Notes: generated by a model not told the origin, from the sequence alone. A stretch of DNA of 64,000 nucleotides from Pedobacter cryoconitis (GCF_003259615.1 NZ_QLLR01000024.1:31064-95063); one strand, 5' to 3'. Counted from the first letter of the stretch, positions 52,696 through 62,024 are shown. Made by a program: numbers and translations.

Positions 52696-54528
52696 TTAAG
52701 CCTCTACCTCGTCTGGATTGAAACTCAATCCTATTTCTTTTAAGAGTAAAGCAGCGTTAAATGTTTTACAAGCGCCTTCTTTTAATTTATAATCAAAGTT
52801 CATTTCCCCGGCTGACAGCTGAATATCAAAATGATAATTTCTCAGCAAACCCGAATACTTTTCAATCATTTCTGATAACTGAAGGTCATGTGTAGCAAAT
52901 AGCGTTGGTGTTTTTTTAAGGATCATCTGCTGAATAAAAACTTTAGATCCGAGGTATTTGTCCTTACTGTTTGTTCCTCTCAGCATTTCATCAATCAGTA
53001 CCAGTGGATGTGACAAGGAAGTCACGCCCTCCAGAATCATTTTCAACCTGTTCAATTCAGCTTTAAAGGTTGAAGTCTGGTCATTCAAAGAATCTTTAAT
53101 CCGCATATAGGTTAAGATTTCAAAGATAGACACCTTCATGTACTTAGCGCATACAGGAGCACCCGAAAAGGCCAACACCATATTAATACCAACTGTACGC
53201 AGAAATGTGCTCTTGCCTGCCATATTTGACCCTGTTACAATATCAACGGTTGGCTTACTATCAAAACTATAAGTATTGACTATCCTTTTGCTTTCTGCAA
53301 TCAGCGGATGGCCCAGTTCTTTGGCTTCACAATGAAAAGTATCAGAAATAACCGGGAAAGTAAGTTCTGGCTCATTATAATTGAAAGTAGCGAAGGAAAT
53401 CAATTCTTCAAACTGGCTGATCGTATACAATCCTTTAATCAATTGATCGGAAGAGTTCGCAAACCATTTGTCCAGCTGGATGGCACATCTGAAATCCCAC
53501 AAAAGGAGGACATTAAAGATAGTTCCAACCACCATATTTAACCGCACATCAAATGAATTGATAATACCTGATAGTTTTTTGATTTGTACACTCAGTGGTA
53601 CAACTGCAGTATGTTCGCTAAAAAACCCTTTAATGTATTTACTCTCCCATTTGAGTTCTTCCGTCCATTTTACAGTGCCTGAGATTGCATTGAGCAAACT
53701 TGCCCCACCACTAAATCCAGAATGAACCAGGTTGATCTTTTTACTGAAGTAAAAACATAAAACAACGTTGATAAAGGAGAAAAGTCCCAGCGCTTCCCAG
53801 TATAAACTACCATAAAAAGAACCCAGAATAATTAATCCGGCAGATATAAAAGGTACTATCATTGTATATAGTCTCAGCAAAGGACTATGGGTGAATTTCA
53901 ACTGATCCGGCATCTGGTGTTCCAGTTTATAACTGATAATTTCCAGCTGCTCTGGCTTATGATTTTGAAGTCCTGCTCTGAAATGGAAGGTCTGATCAAT
54001 ATGCCTGGTCAATTCAATGATGGCCTGCTGACGTTCCAGAATAAGTTCCGGCGTAGCAGGTTTAGTCAAACTATCTGCCAGCAGTTTCATCCCGTTTACG
54101 GTGTTCGAACGATTGATAAATGCGTATAGGGAAGAATGTCCGTAAATATCAAGGTCTGAAGAATAAGGGTGATACTCATCTTCAAAGTGCTTGCCTTCTT
54201 TGTATTTATTTTTACCTGTCAGGATAAGATTGACTTCATTCTGGAAGACAAAAAGCATTTTCTCTGCGTAATTCAGCTCCTGTTCTTTGGCAGTCTGACG
54301 CTTTACAATGACCATAAAACACAACACAGGAATGCACATCAGGACACCAATCAGCCAGTGATAACCAAAATAGATCGTAATACTCACTAAAAGTATTTCA
54401 ATAATAAACAGGCCTAATCTGGATAACGATATAGTATTGAGTGCTTTATTAATGCCTTTAATTTGTTCTTCCTGAGTTGCAACGTTATTTTGATAGTCCT
54501 TTAAAATACTATCTTTAGATTTTACCAT
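52696..54528 (-). CDS. Membrane-anchored MutS-like ATPase
   Basis: 610 aa. Two hydrophobic hairpins (about 36-75 and 222-266) are followed by a MutS domain V ATPase (about 425-600) with Walker A TGSNMAGKSTFLRT, Walker B LVLIDEMLRGTNS and ATHDLQLSEM. The mismatch-recognition domain I (FxE) and connector of MutS are missing. This is a MutS-related family common in Bacteroidota; its role is unknown and it is unlikely to do classical mismatch repair. It is divergent from rlmH. Confidence 0.82.
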   Translation of the reverse strand: MVKSKDSILKDYQNNVATQEEQIKGINKALNTISLSRLGLFIIEILLVSITIYFGYHWLIGVLMCIPVLCFMVIVKRQTAKEQELNYAEKMLFVFQNEVNLILTGKNKYKEGKHFEDEYHPYSSDLDIYGHSSLYAFINRSNTVNGMKLLADSLTKPATPELILERQQAIIELTRHIDQTFHFRAGLQNHKPEQLEIISYKLEHQMPDQLKFTHSPLLRLYTMIVPFISAGLIILGSFYGSLYWEALGLFSFINVVLCFYFSKKINLVHSGFSGGASLLNAISGTVKWTEELKWESKYIKGFFSEHTAVVPLSVQIKKLSGIINSFDVRLNMVVGTIFNVLLLWDFRCAIQLDKWFANSSDQLIKGLYTISQFEELISFATFNYNEPELTFPVISDTFHCEAKELGHPLIAESKRIVNTYSFDSKPTVDIVTGSNMAGKSTFLRTVGINMVLAFSGAPVCAKYMKVSIFEILTYMRIKDSLNDQTSTFKAELNRLKMILEGVTSLSHPLVLIDEMLRGTNSKDKYLGSKVFIQQMILKKTPTLFATHDLQLSEMIEKYSGLLRNYHFDIQLSAGEMNFDYKLKEGACKTFNAALLLKEIGLSFNPDEVEA

Positions 54529-54630
54529 ATCTTTGAGTCCTGTTTTGATTAGAAGCGCCTATATTTTAATGGCACCCCACGGTTTCCTGATTCAACCGCT
54601 TCTAATATAGGGATTACTACATTAGCACAT

Positions 54631-54638
54631 TAATTTTG
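54631..54638 (+). promoter_or_regulatory. Possible -7 box for rlmH
   Basis: TAATTTTG ends one base before the ATG at 54640. If used, transcription would begin at or just inside the start codon. Confidence 0.35.
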
Positions 54639-54639
54639 A

Positions 54640-55113
54640 ATGAAAATAACTTTACTCGTTGTCGGAAAAACAGAGGATAAATATCTGATCGAGGGTATTG
54701 AAAAATACCTTAACCGGTTAAAACATTATATTGGTTTCAGCCTGGTGGTGATTCCGGATGTGAAGAACACCAAGAATTTAACAGAAGCACAGCAGAAGAC
54801 AAAAGAAGCGGAACTGATCCTGAAACAAATCAGCAACCTGGACACTGTTATTTTAATGGATGAAAAAGGGAAGAAATACACTTCTGTTCAGTTTTCAAAT
54901 TATTTAAACAAACAAATGATCGGGAGTGTTCAGCATATGATATTTGTGATTGGCGGCCCTTATGGTTTTGACGAAAGTGTTTATAAGAGAGCAAATGGGA
55001 GTATCTCTTTATCAGATATGACGTTTTCACATCAAATGGTGCGCTTGTTTTTTGTGGAACAGCTGTACAGAGCGTTCAGTATCTTAAAGGGCGAGCCTTA
55101 CCATCACGAGTAG
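54640..55113 (+). CDS. rlmH: 23S rRNA (pseudouridine1915-N3)-methyltransferase
   Basis: 157 aa, the usual SPOUT-family length. N-terminus MKITLLVVGKTEDKYL, then the trefoil-knot SAM-binding blocks VILMDEKGKKYTSVQF and FVIGGPYGFDESVY, and the C-terminal MTFSHQMVRLFFVEQLYRAFSI. It methylates a pseudouridine in helix 69 of 23S rRNA at the end of ribosome assembly. A small membrane-peptide gene follows 87 bases downstream. Confidence 0.96.
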   Translation: MKITLLVVGKTEDKYLIEGIEKYLNRLKHYIGFSLVVIPDVKNTKNLTEAQQKTKEAELILKQISNLDTVILMDEKGKKYTSVQFSNYLNKQMIGSVQHMIFVIGGPYGFDESVYKRANGSISLSDMTFSHQMVRLFFVEQLYRAFSILKGEPYHHE

Positions 55114-55200
55114 AAATTCTTATTTATTCTGAAAGGGCTTTATGGAATATTTCATTATTTGCATCATCATCGTAAGCTATTAAACTAAGAAAGGAATTTT

Positions 55201-55326
55201 ATGCAACCAGGAGATTTTAAAAGAAAATACAAATTCAGAAGCAGAGGTAATGGTAACCGATGGGGATTCACCATTGCTATTATCATTTCCATACTTGCAT
55301 TTCTGCTGATCGTATATTACTTGTAA
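55201..55326 (+). CDS. 41-residue single-helix membrane peptide
   Basis: ATG at 55201, TAA at 55324-55326. The product has a basic N-terminal half (MQPGDFKRKYKFRSRGNG) and then one strong membrane helix (about 22-40, FTIAIIISILAFLLIVYY). A purine-rich tract (aagaaagga) lies 8 bases upstream. Next comes a strong terminator, so the gene sits in a tidy transcript of its own or at the end of rlmH's. It is too short for a family call; the basic-then-hydrophobic layout and terminator make it plausible. Confidence 0.55.
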   Translation: MQPGDFKRKYKFRSRGNGNRWGFTIAIIISILAFLLIVYYL

Positions 55327-55362
55327 ACGATATTCTGCGTGTAAAGAGAAATTCTGCACATA

Positions 55363-55393
55363 AAAAAACCGGATGTTAAACATCCGGTTTTTT
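55363..55393. terminator. Bidirectional terminator
   Basis: A perfect 13-bp stem (AAAAAACCGGATG) with a 5-base loop and T runs on both sides; it serves the small peptide gene and the convergent DUF5606 gene. Confidence 0.85.
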
Positions 55394-55408
55394 TATAACA
55401 TAGAGTTC

Positions 55409-55942
55409 TTAAACTCCTTTTTTACTTGTCATACTAGCTTTTTTAGCTGGTTGAGACGTTTTAACCGGAGCTTTAACATTTGACGGTTTAGGCGTAGCCT
55501 TAACTTTCTTATCATCTGCTGCTTTAACACCTTCAGCACCTTCAACAGCTCCAGGAGCAGCTTCAGTGAATAAAGGAAGATCCTTCAATAAGTGGTACCA
55601 GGTAACGATTTTCTTCATATCTGAAGTATAAACTTTTTCCTGATCGTGTGTAGGTGCAACCTCAACGAATAATGCTCTTAAAACAGCAGCATCAGCTTTA
55701 GCATCAGCAACCTCACCTTTTAATGCAGCAATATTTGCTAAAACATCAACTAGTTTCAAATCTTCATCTTCACCATAGATAGTAATATCTTCTAATGAAG
55801 CCAGTTTAGTAGAAGAGATACTAGTTACAATTTTAACTTTCTGAGCATCTAAGCCTTCCAGTACATAACCTGCTTTATTTTGTCCAACAAGTTTAAATAA
55901 ACCTGGTCTGCCAGATACGGCTACAATTCCTCTTAAATTCAT
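55409..55942 (-). CDS. DUF5606 protein
   Basis: 177 aa. The N-terminal part (1-130, MNLRGIVAVSGRPGLFKLVGQ) is typical of DUF5606, a Bacteroidota family of unknown function; the last 45 residues are a disordered Lys/Pro/Ala tail. It lies 3 bases after the cyclophilin gene on the same strand, so they are one operon. No enzyme motif is visible. Confidence 0.8.
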   Translation of the reverse strand: MNLRGIVAVSGRPGLFKLVGQNKAGYVLEGLDAQKVKIVTSISSTKLASLEDITIYGEDEDLKLVDVLANIAALKGEVADAKADAAVLRALFVEVAPTHDQEKVYTSDMKKIVTWYHLLKDLPLFTEAAPGAVEGAEGVKAADDKKVKATPKPSNVKAPVKTSQPAKKASMTSKKGV

Positions 55943-55945
55943 ATC

Positions 55946-56407
55946 TTAATCTTCTATCACTTCTATACCTAAAATCTTATCTCCTTGTTTGAGATCGTCA
56001 ACAATGTCTACATTTTCAACCACTTTACCAAAGCAAGTGTGGTTTCTATCTAAATGTGCAGTGTTTGATCTGCTGTGACAAATGAAGAATTGTGAACCAC
56101 CAGTATTTCTACCAGCATGTGCCATAGATAACACACCACGTTCGTGATGTTGATTTCCACCATCAAGTTCACAGTCAATTTTGTAACCAGGACCACCAGT
56201 TCCAGCTAAATGAGCTGTAGCTGCATCTTTGGAATTCGGGCATCCTGCCTGTACTACGAAATCAGGAATTACACGGTGAAAAGTGATTCCATCATAAAAC
56301 CCTTCATTTGCTAATTTTTTAAAGTTCGCAACTGTGTTAGGGGCATCTGTGTCATAAAACTCGACAGTCATGTCGCCTTTTTCTGTTTTTATTATTGCTT
56401 TGCTCAT
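55946..56407 (-). CDS. Cyclophilin-type peptidyl-prolyl isomerase
   Basis: 153 aa from ATG 56407; a longer frame to 56428 would begin inside the promoter box. Cyclophilin motifs: FHRVIPDFVVQAG (Arg catalytic), GGSQFFICHS and FGKVVENVD. There is no signal peptide, so it works in the cytoplasm as a folding helper. It is the first gene of the pair with DUF5606. Confidence 0.93.
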   Translation of the reverse strand: MSKAIIKTEKGDMTVEFYDTDAPNTVANFKKLANEGFYDGITFHRVIPDFVVQAGCPNSKDAATAHLAGTGGPGYKIDCELDGGNQHHERGVLSMAHAGRNTGGSQFFICHSRSNTAHLDRNHTCFGKVVENVDIVDDLKQGDKILGIEVIED

Positions 56408-56425
56408 ATTCTTTTTTGTAATGGT

Positions 56426-56433
56426 CAAATTTA
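56426..56433 (-). promoter_or_regulatory. Candidate -7 box for the cyclophilin-DUF5606 operon
   Basis: Minus strand reads TAAATTTG, 19 bases before the ATG at 56407. Confidence 0.5.
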
Positions 56434-56580
56434 GTAAATTGAAACGACTAGATAAACTAAAGGTTCAAAAACCTATCCAACCTATAAATGTATATATAAT
56501 GATTCATTTTAACGTTTAATAGTCGTAAAAATTTTAAATCAGCTATCTAAAGTTTAGATTAGTACCTGGACAGCTAACAT

Positions 56581-57843
56581 ATGATTTTAAAAAAGAGTTT
56601 CCTTCTGCTGCTATTGCTGACTTTAACGTTGGCAATGAGAGCTTCATCGATTCTGATTAACATGGATGAAGATCAGAAAAATCATCTTAAAGCCTATGGC
56701 ATTGCCTACTGGAGTATTAAACAGCAGGCAGACGTAAGCTGGCTGCTGAATTACAGGGGCGGCAGTTTTCTAATTAAATATAGCAAAATTATAGAAGACG
56801 AATGCAAAACCAGGGGAGTTTCTTACCAGGTTATCGCTGATGGTAAAGTGACAGCCATACTCAACGAAATCAGTGATCCTGCTGTAAATATGGAAATGGT
56901 CAAGCTGGAAAAGGCCCCGAAAATTGCTGTTTATTCTCCCAAAAGCAAATTACCCTGGGATGATGCCGTAACCATGGTACTCACCTATGCAGAAATCCCG
57001 TATGATATTGTTTATGATGACGAAGTATTAAAAGATAAGTTAACCGGTTATGACTGGCTGCATTTACACCACGAAGATTTTACCGGGCAGTATGGCCGTT
57101 TTTGGAGTGCTTTTCAGAATGCCGCCTGGTACAAAGAAGATGTTAAAACCCAGGAAGCAACGGCTAAAAGAAATGGGTTCAGCAAAGTATCATTAATGAA
57201 ACTGGCAGTCGCAAAGAAAATGACTGAATTCTGTGCAGGCGGAGGTTTCCTTTTTGCCATGTGCTCTGCTACGGATAGTTTTGACATCGCCCTGTCGGCA
57301 GAAGGAGTAGATATTTGTGCCAGCATGTTTGATGGTGATGCAGAAGATCCAAATGCACAGTCAAAGCTCGATTACAATAAAACACTCGCCTTTAAAGATT
57401 TCAGACTGGACCCAAACCCGGCAAATTATGAATTCTCTGATATTGATGTCACACAGACCAGGAGTCTGAACCAGCAAAATGATTATTTTACTTTATTTGA
57501 ATTTTCAGCGAAGTCAGATCTCGTGCCAACGATGTTAACCCAGGATCATGACCGCGTAATCAAGGGCTTCATGGGCCAGACTACAGCCTTCAGGAAAAGC
57601 CTGATTAAATCAAATATTACTGTATTGGGAGAAAATAAGGGAGCTTCAGAAGTTCGTTACCTGCATGGTGATATTGGAAAAGGGCAGTTTACTTTTTACG
57701 GCGGCCACGATCCTGAGGATTATCAGCATGCTGTGGGTGACCCACCCACAGACTTAAATTTACATCCCAATTCACCGGGGTATCGTTTGATATTAAATAA
57801 TGTATTGTTTCCTGCAGCGAAGAAAAAGCATCAGAAAACCTGA
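56581..57843 (+). CDS. Secreted amidotransferase-like protein (family often labelled asparagine synthetase B)
   Basis: 420 aa. Signal peptide (about 1-21), then a region with a class I glutamine-amidotransferase look: IAVYSPKSKLPWDDAVTMVL near the strand/loop start, YDWLHLHHEDFTG, and a nucleophile-elbow-like GGGFLFAMCSATDSFDIAL with a Cys. There is no ATP-pyrophosphatase domain and no N-terminal Cys nucleophile, so it cannot be an asparagine synthetase. Periplasmic or extracellular action is expected. I do not know the substrate. It is convergent with, and 3 bases from, the porin gene. Confidence 0.65.
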   Translation: MILKKSFLLLLLLTLTLAMRASSILINMDEDQKNHLKAYGIAYWSIKQQADVSWLLNYRGGSFLIKYSKIIEDECKTRGVSYQVIADGKVTAILNEISDPAVNMEMVKLEKAPKIAVYSPKSKLPWDDAVTMVLTYAEIPYDIVYDDEVLKDKLTGYDWLHLHHEDFTGQYGRFWSAFQNAAWYKEDVKTQEATAKRNGFSKVSLMKLAVAKKMTEFCAGGGFLFAMCSATDSFDIALSAEGVDICASMFDGDAEDPNAQSKLDYNKTLAFKDFRLDPNPANYEFSDIDVTQTRSLNQQNDYFTLFEFSAKSDLVPTMLTQDHDRVIKGFMGQTTAFRKSLIKSNITVLGENKGASEVRYLHGDIGKGQFTFYGGHDPEDYQHAVGDPPTDLNLHPNSPGYRLILNNVLFPAAKKKHQKT

Positions 57844-57846
57844 TCC

Positions 57847-60030
57847 TTAATCGTAGAAGTTCCAGCTTAACCCAACTTGAAGTGCCCGGTCTTGCATGGG
57901 ATACCTGTTCACGGTATAATATCCTTTAGATTGCAGTCCCTGGTTAAGATACCCATATTTAAGAAAGATATTAGCTTTTCTTAAACTCGCTCTCACCCAA
58001 AGATCAACAATTGGGTAACTATCAAATTTAACAGGCTTATAAGGAATAGCTGCACCGGGAGCAGATTGGCGAATATAAAACTGGCTCACCGATGGTGAAT
58101 AAGAGTAGTTTACATATTTTGTATTGTACCTCACATCAACTCCAAATTCTGTATTCAGAACTTTAAAGACCTTTGCCTTCATGTATAAACTATTAAAAGT
58201 ATAAAAATCAGGTGTTGGCATAATATCAGGCTTACTTGTTTTCTGATAAACAAGATAACTGTCCAGGTGGAATCTGCCGAACTTGAATTTCTTTCCTACA
58301 GTGACTTTTAATAAACTGATGCTCCCTGTTTCTTGTGCCGGCAGAATAGTCAGAGAGTCAACCGTTGTATTATTCTGTACAAAATACAGATAGTTATTAA
58401 TCATATAATATTCTGCACCAGCATCCAGTCCTAACTTGTCATTGATATATTTAAAAGACAAATTCACTGTTTTCGTTCTGTTAAATGGACCAGGCAGTAT
58501 CACAATGTTAGGTGAGGCTAAAGGATTAGCAGCCTTAAGTTCAGCGAGTTTTGGATCTACAGTGGCATTGGTCCAGCCGAAGTGGTTTCCATAATGGGTT
58601 TCGTAAATTTCTTCGGGTGATTTATTCTGAATATATCCTCCCAAAACTATCCTGCCCAGGTTATTGCTGACCAGCACATTACTTTTAGCTTCATACATAA
58701 AATCTCCGGCCTGCCTGCCCTGAAAGATTTGCTGTACATCAAAGTTCAGATCTATCCGGTTGCTGAATCTATAACCCGCAGAACCTAACAGGGTCACATT
58801 TTGAAATGATTTAGCATAGTTAGAGAAATACTTATTGTCTACTGTCACGGTCTGCGAAGTGATTATTCCGTTAGCATCTGTAAAATTATAAGTATTGGTC
58901 TGCGGCAGCACACCTACTATTTGTGAATAGTTGTAAAAATCATGACGGATACCAGCATCTATTTTTAATTCATTCTTGATAACAGAACTTGATTTTCCAC
59001 GCAAAAAGAAACTGTAGATAAACTCATTTTGTATATGTTGTACAGTCGTACTATCATTGGTATAGGAAAGATCGCGCATCCCTGAAGGCAAAACTGTATG
59101 GTCATCTGCAGTCTTCTTCTGAAAAGCATAAGAATCCTTATCATATTTGATCGTGTAAGTAATCTTATTCGTAGGAAGCACTTTTTTAGAGATTTCCTGA
59201 TCTAAAGTGTCAATACGGCCAACGAAATAGGTTTGTCTCAGAAAGAAAGTATTCTTCCTGTAGATTTGCCTGGAGTCGGGCAGCCTTACCGATTGAGACA
59301 TCCGGTCTATAGCAAGGTTATTATTTCCAAAGATATTATCATTGGTAATTGATCCGTTTTCATAAGCCTTCAGCGTATTGAAGATCGCATTGGCGTAAAG
59401 TGCATATCGCTTATTGGGTGAGGTATACCAACTAAAAAATGTACCGTTCAGCACATCCCCTCTTTGCCTTTGATACAGTCCGTTAGCCCCTATCCGGTTA
59501 TAACTCGCACCTACATTAAAATTCTTTTTAATGTTCTGAGAGTGTGTCACTTTGAAGATCTGCTCTGCCTCACCGCTGTACTGTCCGGCAAAATAAATAT
59601 TACTAAATGGGGTACGTGCCTGGTAATACCTGATGTCATCATTTCCCAGTGCATACCAGTCCAGCGAGTGAAACCCCGGATCAAAGCCAATCGTTTTGCT
59701 GGGTTCAAATAAAAGGTCTTTAGCAGCAAGACCAATATTTCCAGTATTAATTGTCGGCCTTCTGGGCTGGGCAATCGGACTGAAATTCTGCATTCCTCTT
59801 AAACTTGTATCCAGCGCCAGTGTCTGAATACTGTCTTTAGTTAGCTTAAGTGTAGTGTAACGGATAAATCTCGAGGTAAAAACAACAGAGTCTTTACTGT
59901 TTTCGAGCTTATTTCTTAAGGAATCTAATTCTTTATTTTGATTCACTGAAGTCTTAAGGTCTTGAGCAAAAGATTGCTTTGCCCCGAACAAGACACAGCT
60001 TAAAAGAAATAAAACAATGGTTTTATACAT
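57847..60030 (-). CDS. Putative outer membrane porin (Porin_10 type)
   Basis: 727 aa. Signal peptide 1-22 (ending SFAQ). A Lys/Asp-rich N-terminal part (to about 110) precedes a long beta-barrel with alternating aromatic strands that ends in Phe-Tyr-Asp (GLSWNFYD). The layout fits the Bacteroidota Porin_10 family. It overlaps the purine nucleoside phosphorylase gene by one base and is the last gene of the lpxK operon. Confidence 0.82.
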   Translation of the reverse strand: MYKTIVLFLLSCVLFGAKQSFAQDLKTSVNQNKELDSLRNKLENSKDSVVFTSRFIRYTTLKLTKDSIQTLALDTSLRGMQNFSPIAQPRRPTINTGNIGLAAKDLLFEPSKTIGFDPGFHSLDWYALGNDDIRYYQARTPFSNIYFAGQYSGEAEQIFKVTHSQNIKKNFNVGASYNRIGANGLYQRQRGDVLNGTFFSWYTSPNKRYALYANAIFNTLKAYENGSITNDNIFGNNNLAIDRMSQSVRLPDSRQIYRKNTFFLRQTYFVGRIDTLDQEISKKVLPTNKITYTIKYDKDSYAFQKKTADDHTVLPSGMRDLSYTNDSTTVQHIQNEFIYSFFLRGKSSSVIKNELKIDAGIRHDFYNYSQIVGVLPQTNTYNFTDANGIITSQTVTVDNKYFSNYAKSFQNVTLLGSAGYRFSNRIDLNFDVQQIFQGRQAGDFMYEAKSNVLVSNNLGRIVLGGYIQNKSPEEIYETHYGNHFGWTNATVDPKLAELKAANPLASPNIVILPGPFNRTKTVNLSFKYINDKLGLDAGAEYYMINNYLYFVQNNTTVDSLTILPAQETGSISLLKVTVGKKFKFGRFHLDSYLVYQKTSKPDIMPTPDFYTFNSLYMKAKVFKVLNTEFGVDVRYNTKYVNYSYSPSVSQFYIRQSAPGAAIPYKPVKFDSYPIVDLWVRASLRKANIFLKYGYLNQGLQSKGYYTVNRYPMQDRALQVGLSWNFYD

Positions 60031-60845
60031 TATAAAGAAAGAATTAGCTGGCTTAATATTTTAGTCATTTTAGGTTCAGCTTCACGTGCTGTTTCCAGTA
60101 TTTCTTCCAAACTTACGGGTACTAAAACATCACCAAAACCTTCGTCAGTCAGGACCGAAATTGCAAAAACGGGAATGCTCATATGGTTGGCCACAATAAC
60201 TTCAGGAACAGTACTCATTCCGACAGCATCGCCACCTATAATACGCAAATACTTATACTCAGCTTTTGTTTCCAGGTTTGGCCCTGTTACAGAAACATAA
60301 ACGCCCTGGTGACAGGTAATATTTTCTGCTGCTGCAATTTCCATTGCACGTTTGATAAAGTCTTTTTGATAAGGCTGACTCATGTCTGGAAACCTTGGGC
60401 CCATATCATTATCATTTCTTCCGCGTAACGGGCTTTCCGGTTGTAAGTTGATATGATCATTGATAATCATCAGATCGCCCTTCTTAAAATCAGCATTGAG
60501 TGAACCAGCCGCATTGGAGATAAACAGGTGCTGAATGCCAAGAGCTTTCATCACTCTGATTGGAAAAGTAATCTGCTGCATGGAATATCCTTCGTAATAA
60601 TGTAATCTGCCTTGCATGGCCACTACCTTTTTACCATTCAGTTTTCCGAAAATCAGTTTTCCGGAGTGGAATTCTAAAGTCGAAATAGGGAAATTAGGAA
60701 TATTAGAATACATCAGACTGAATTCTACATCGATCTCATTCACCAGACCACCTAACCCGGTACCTAGTATTATTCCGATTTCCGGTTGGAAATTGTTGCA
60801 TTTTAGCTTGATGTACTCAACGGTTTCGTGTAGGGTCTGAAACAT
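60030..60845 (-). CDS. Purine-nucleoside phosphorylase (trimeric, PNP-I type)
   Basis: 271 aa. Motifs: GIILGTGLGGLVNEI (phosphate loop), HSGKLIFGKLNGKKVVAMQGRLHYYEGYSM-type block, FISNAAGSLN, and the base-binding GPNLETKAEY. It splits inosine and guanosine into base and ribose-1-phosphate. It shares 29 bases with lpxK and 1 base with the porin gene, so the three are tightly coupled. Confidence 0.93.
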   Translation of the reverse strand: MFQTLHETVEYIKLKCNNFQPEIGIILGTGLGGLVNEIDVEFSLMYSNIPNFPISTLEFHSGKLIFGKLNGKKVVAMQGRLHYYEGYSMQQITFPIRVMKALGIQHLFISNAAGSLNADFKKGDLMIINDHINLQPESPLRGRNDNDMGPRFPDMSQPYQKDFIKRAMEIAAAENITCHQGVYVSVTGPNLETKAEYKYLRIIGGDAVGMSTVPEVIVANHMSIPVFAISVLTDEGFGDVLVPVSLEEILETAREAEPKMTKILSQLILSL

Positions 60846-61875
60846 ATTTTAGGATCTTTTGGTCAAATGTTTTTTTGTGGGCTGCCTCAATATTTATATG
60901 AATAGGCAAATAAAATACAGGCAAATTTAACAGTAATTCTTTGATTGTAACATCAAATAAACGTTGCGCATCCTTTTCTGTTGTGATAATAACTTTTTCT
61001 TTGGCTGAATCCTGATGAAATGCCTCCGCCAATTTACGCAAATTCCCCAAACTGAATGCGTGATGATCCGGGTAATCATGATGTTCAATGGCAGAAGAAA
61101 ATCCTGATAGGTAATCAAATAATGGCTTTGGATTGGCAATACCAGTTAGTAAAAAGATCTTTTTATCCTTCAGAGATTCCACAGCTAACAAGGTGCCCGT
61201 AAACAGACCTGTCAGACTTTTATAATTTATGGAAGAGAAGAAAAGCTGAGCCGCAGATGCCTGATCAAAGTTTTCTTCACATTGCTTTTTCTGCTGATCA
61301 GTGAGCTTTAAAGGTGATTTGGTAACCAATAAAATATCCGCCCGTTTATATCCCCGGAAAGGCTCTCTCATATTCCCTGCTGGCAATAAGAATTGCGTGG
61401 TCAGTAACTTCTGAAATTCGAAGAGCAGAATACTGAACCCGGGATTTAACCTCCTGTGCTGAAAGGCATCATCAAGGATGATCACCTCGTGTGTGTCTTT
61501 CAACTGTGTGATGCCTTTTACCCGGTCTTCACAAACAGCGACAGTCACTTGCGGAAATTTATGATAAAACTGCAAAGGCTCATCCCCTATTGATTTTGCT
61601 GTAGCGGTCTGATCTGCATACAAAAACCCTTTGGTTTCCCGCCCGTATCCTCTGCTTAAAATTGCAATCTTGTAATCGGCAAGCAAGTGTACCAGGTATT
61701 CGGTGACCGGGCTTTTCCCCGAGCCGCCCACTACCAGGTTGCCTACACAAATGACAGGAATATCAAACCTGGTAGATTTAAAAAGTCCCCAGTCATAAAG
61801 TTTATTTCTAAAAATAACTACGATACTGTATAGAACAGAAAAAGGAAGTAGTAATAACCGGACGTATTTTATCAT
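60817..61875 (-). CDS. lpxK: Tetraacyldisaccharide 4'-kinase
   Basis: 352 aa. An N-terminal membrane helix (about 3-22) is followed by a P-loop-like VGNLVVGGSGKSP (residues about 45-57), then ILSRGYGRET and the lid/catalytic VIILDDAFQHRRL. It phosphorylates the lipid A precursor at the inner membrane, so the organism makes lipid A. It heads the operon lpxK-PNP-porin. Confidence 0.95.
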   Translation of the reverse strand: MIKYVRLLLLPFSVLYSIVVIFRNKLYDWGLFKSTRFDIPVICVGNLVVGGSGKSPVTEYLVHLLADYKIAILSRGYGRETKGFLYADQTATAKSIGDEPLQFYHKFPQVTVAVCEDRVKGITQLKDTHEVIILDDAFQHRRLNPGFSILLFEFQKLLTTQFLLPAGNMREPFRGYKRADILLVTKSPLKLTDQQKKQCEENFDQASAAQLFFSSINYKSLTGLFTGTLLAVESLKDKKIFLLTGIANPKPLFDYLSGFSSAIEHHDYPDHHAFSLGNLRKLAEAFHQDSAKEKVIITTEKDAQRLFDVTIKELLLNLPVFYLPIHINIEAAHKKTFDQKILKYVSDPTRNR

Positions 61876-61927
61876 GTTAAAGATTCAGAAGCGGCCAGAA
61901 TGAGTCTGCTAAATTGAAACCGCTTTT

Positions 61928-61935
61928 CAAAAATA
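61928..61935 (-). promoter_or_regulatory. Candidate -7 box for the lpxK operon
   Basis: Minus strand reads TATTTTTG, 52 bases before the lpxK ATG. Confidence 0.45.
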
Positions 61936-62016
61936 AGAATTATTTTCCTGCGTACTGTGCTCTGTTAGCAGAATATCATATAGTAGAATGGATTGACAGG
62001 CAATAAAATAAAAAAC

Positions 62017-62024
62017 TATCTTTG
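62017..62024 (+). promoter_or_regulatory. Candidate -7 box for pruA
   Basis: TATCTTTG, 21 bases before the ATG at 62046. An in-frame TTG at 62022 lies inside it and is excluded as a start. Confidence 0.55.
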
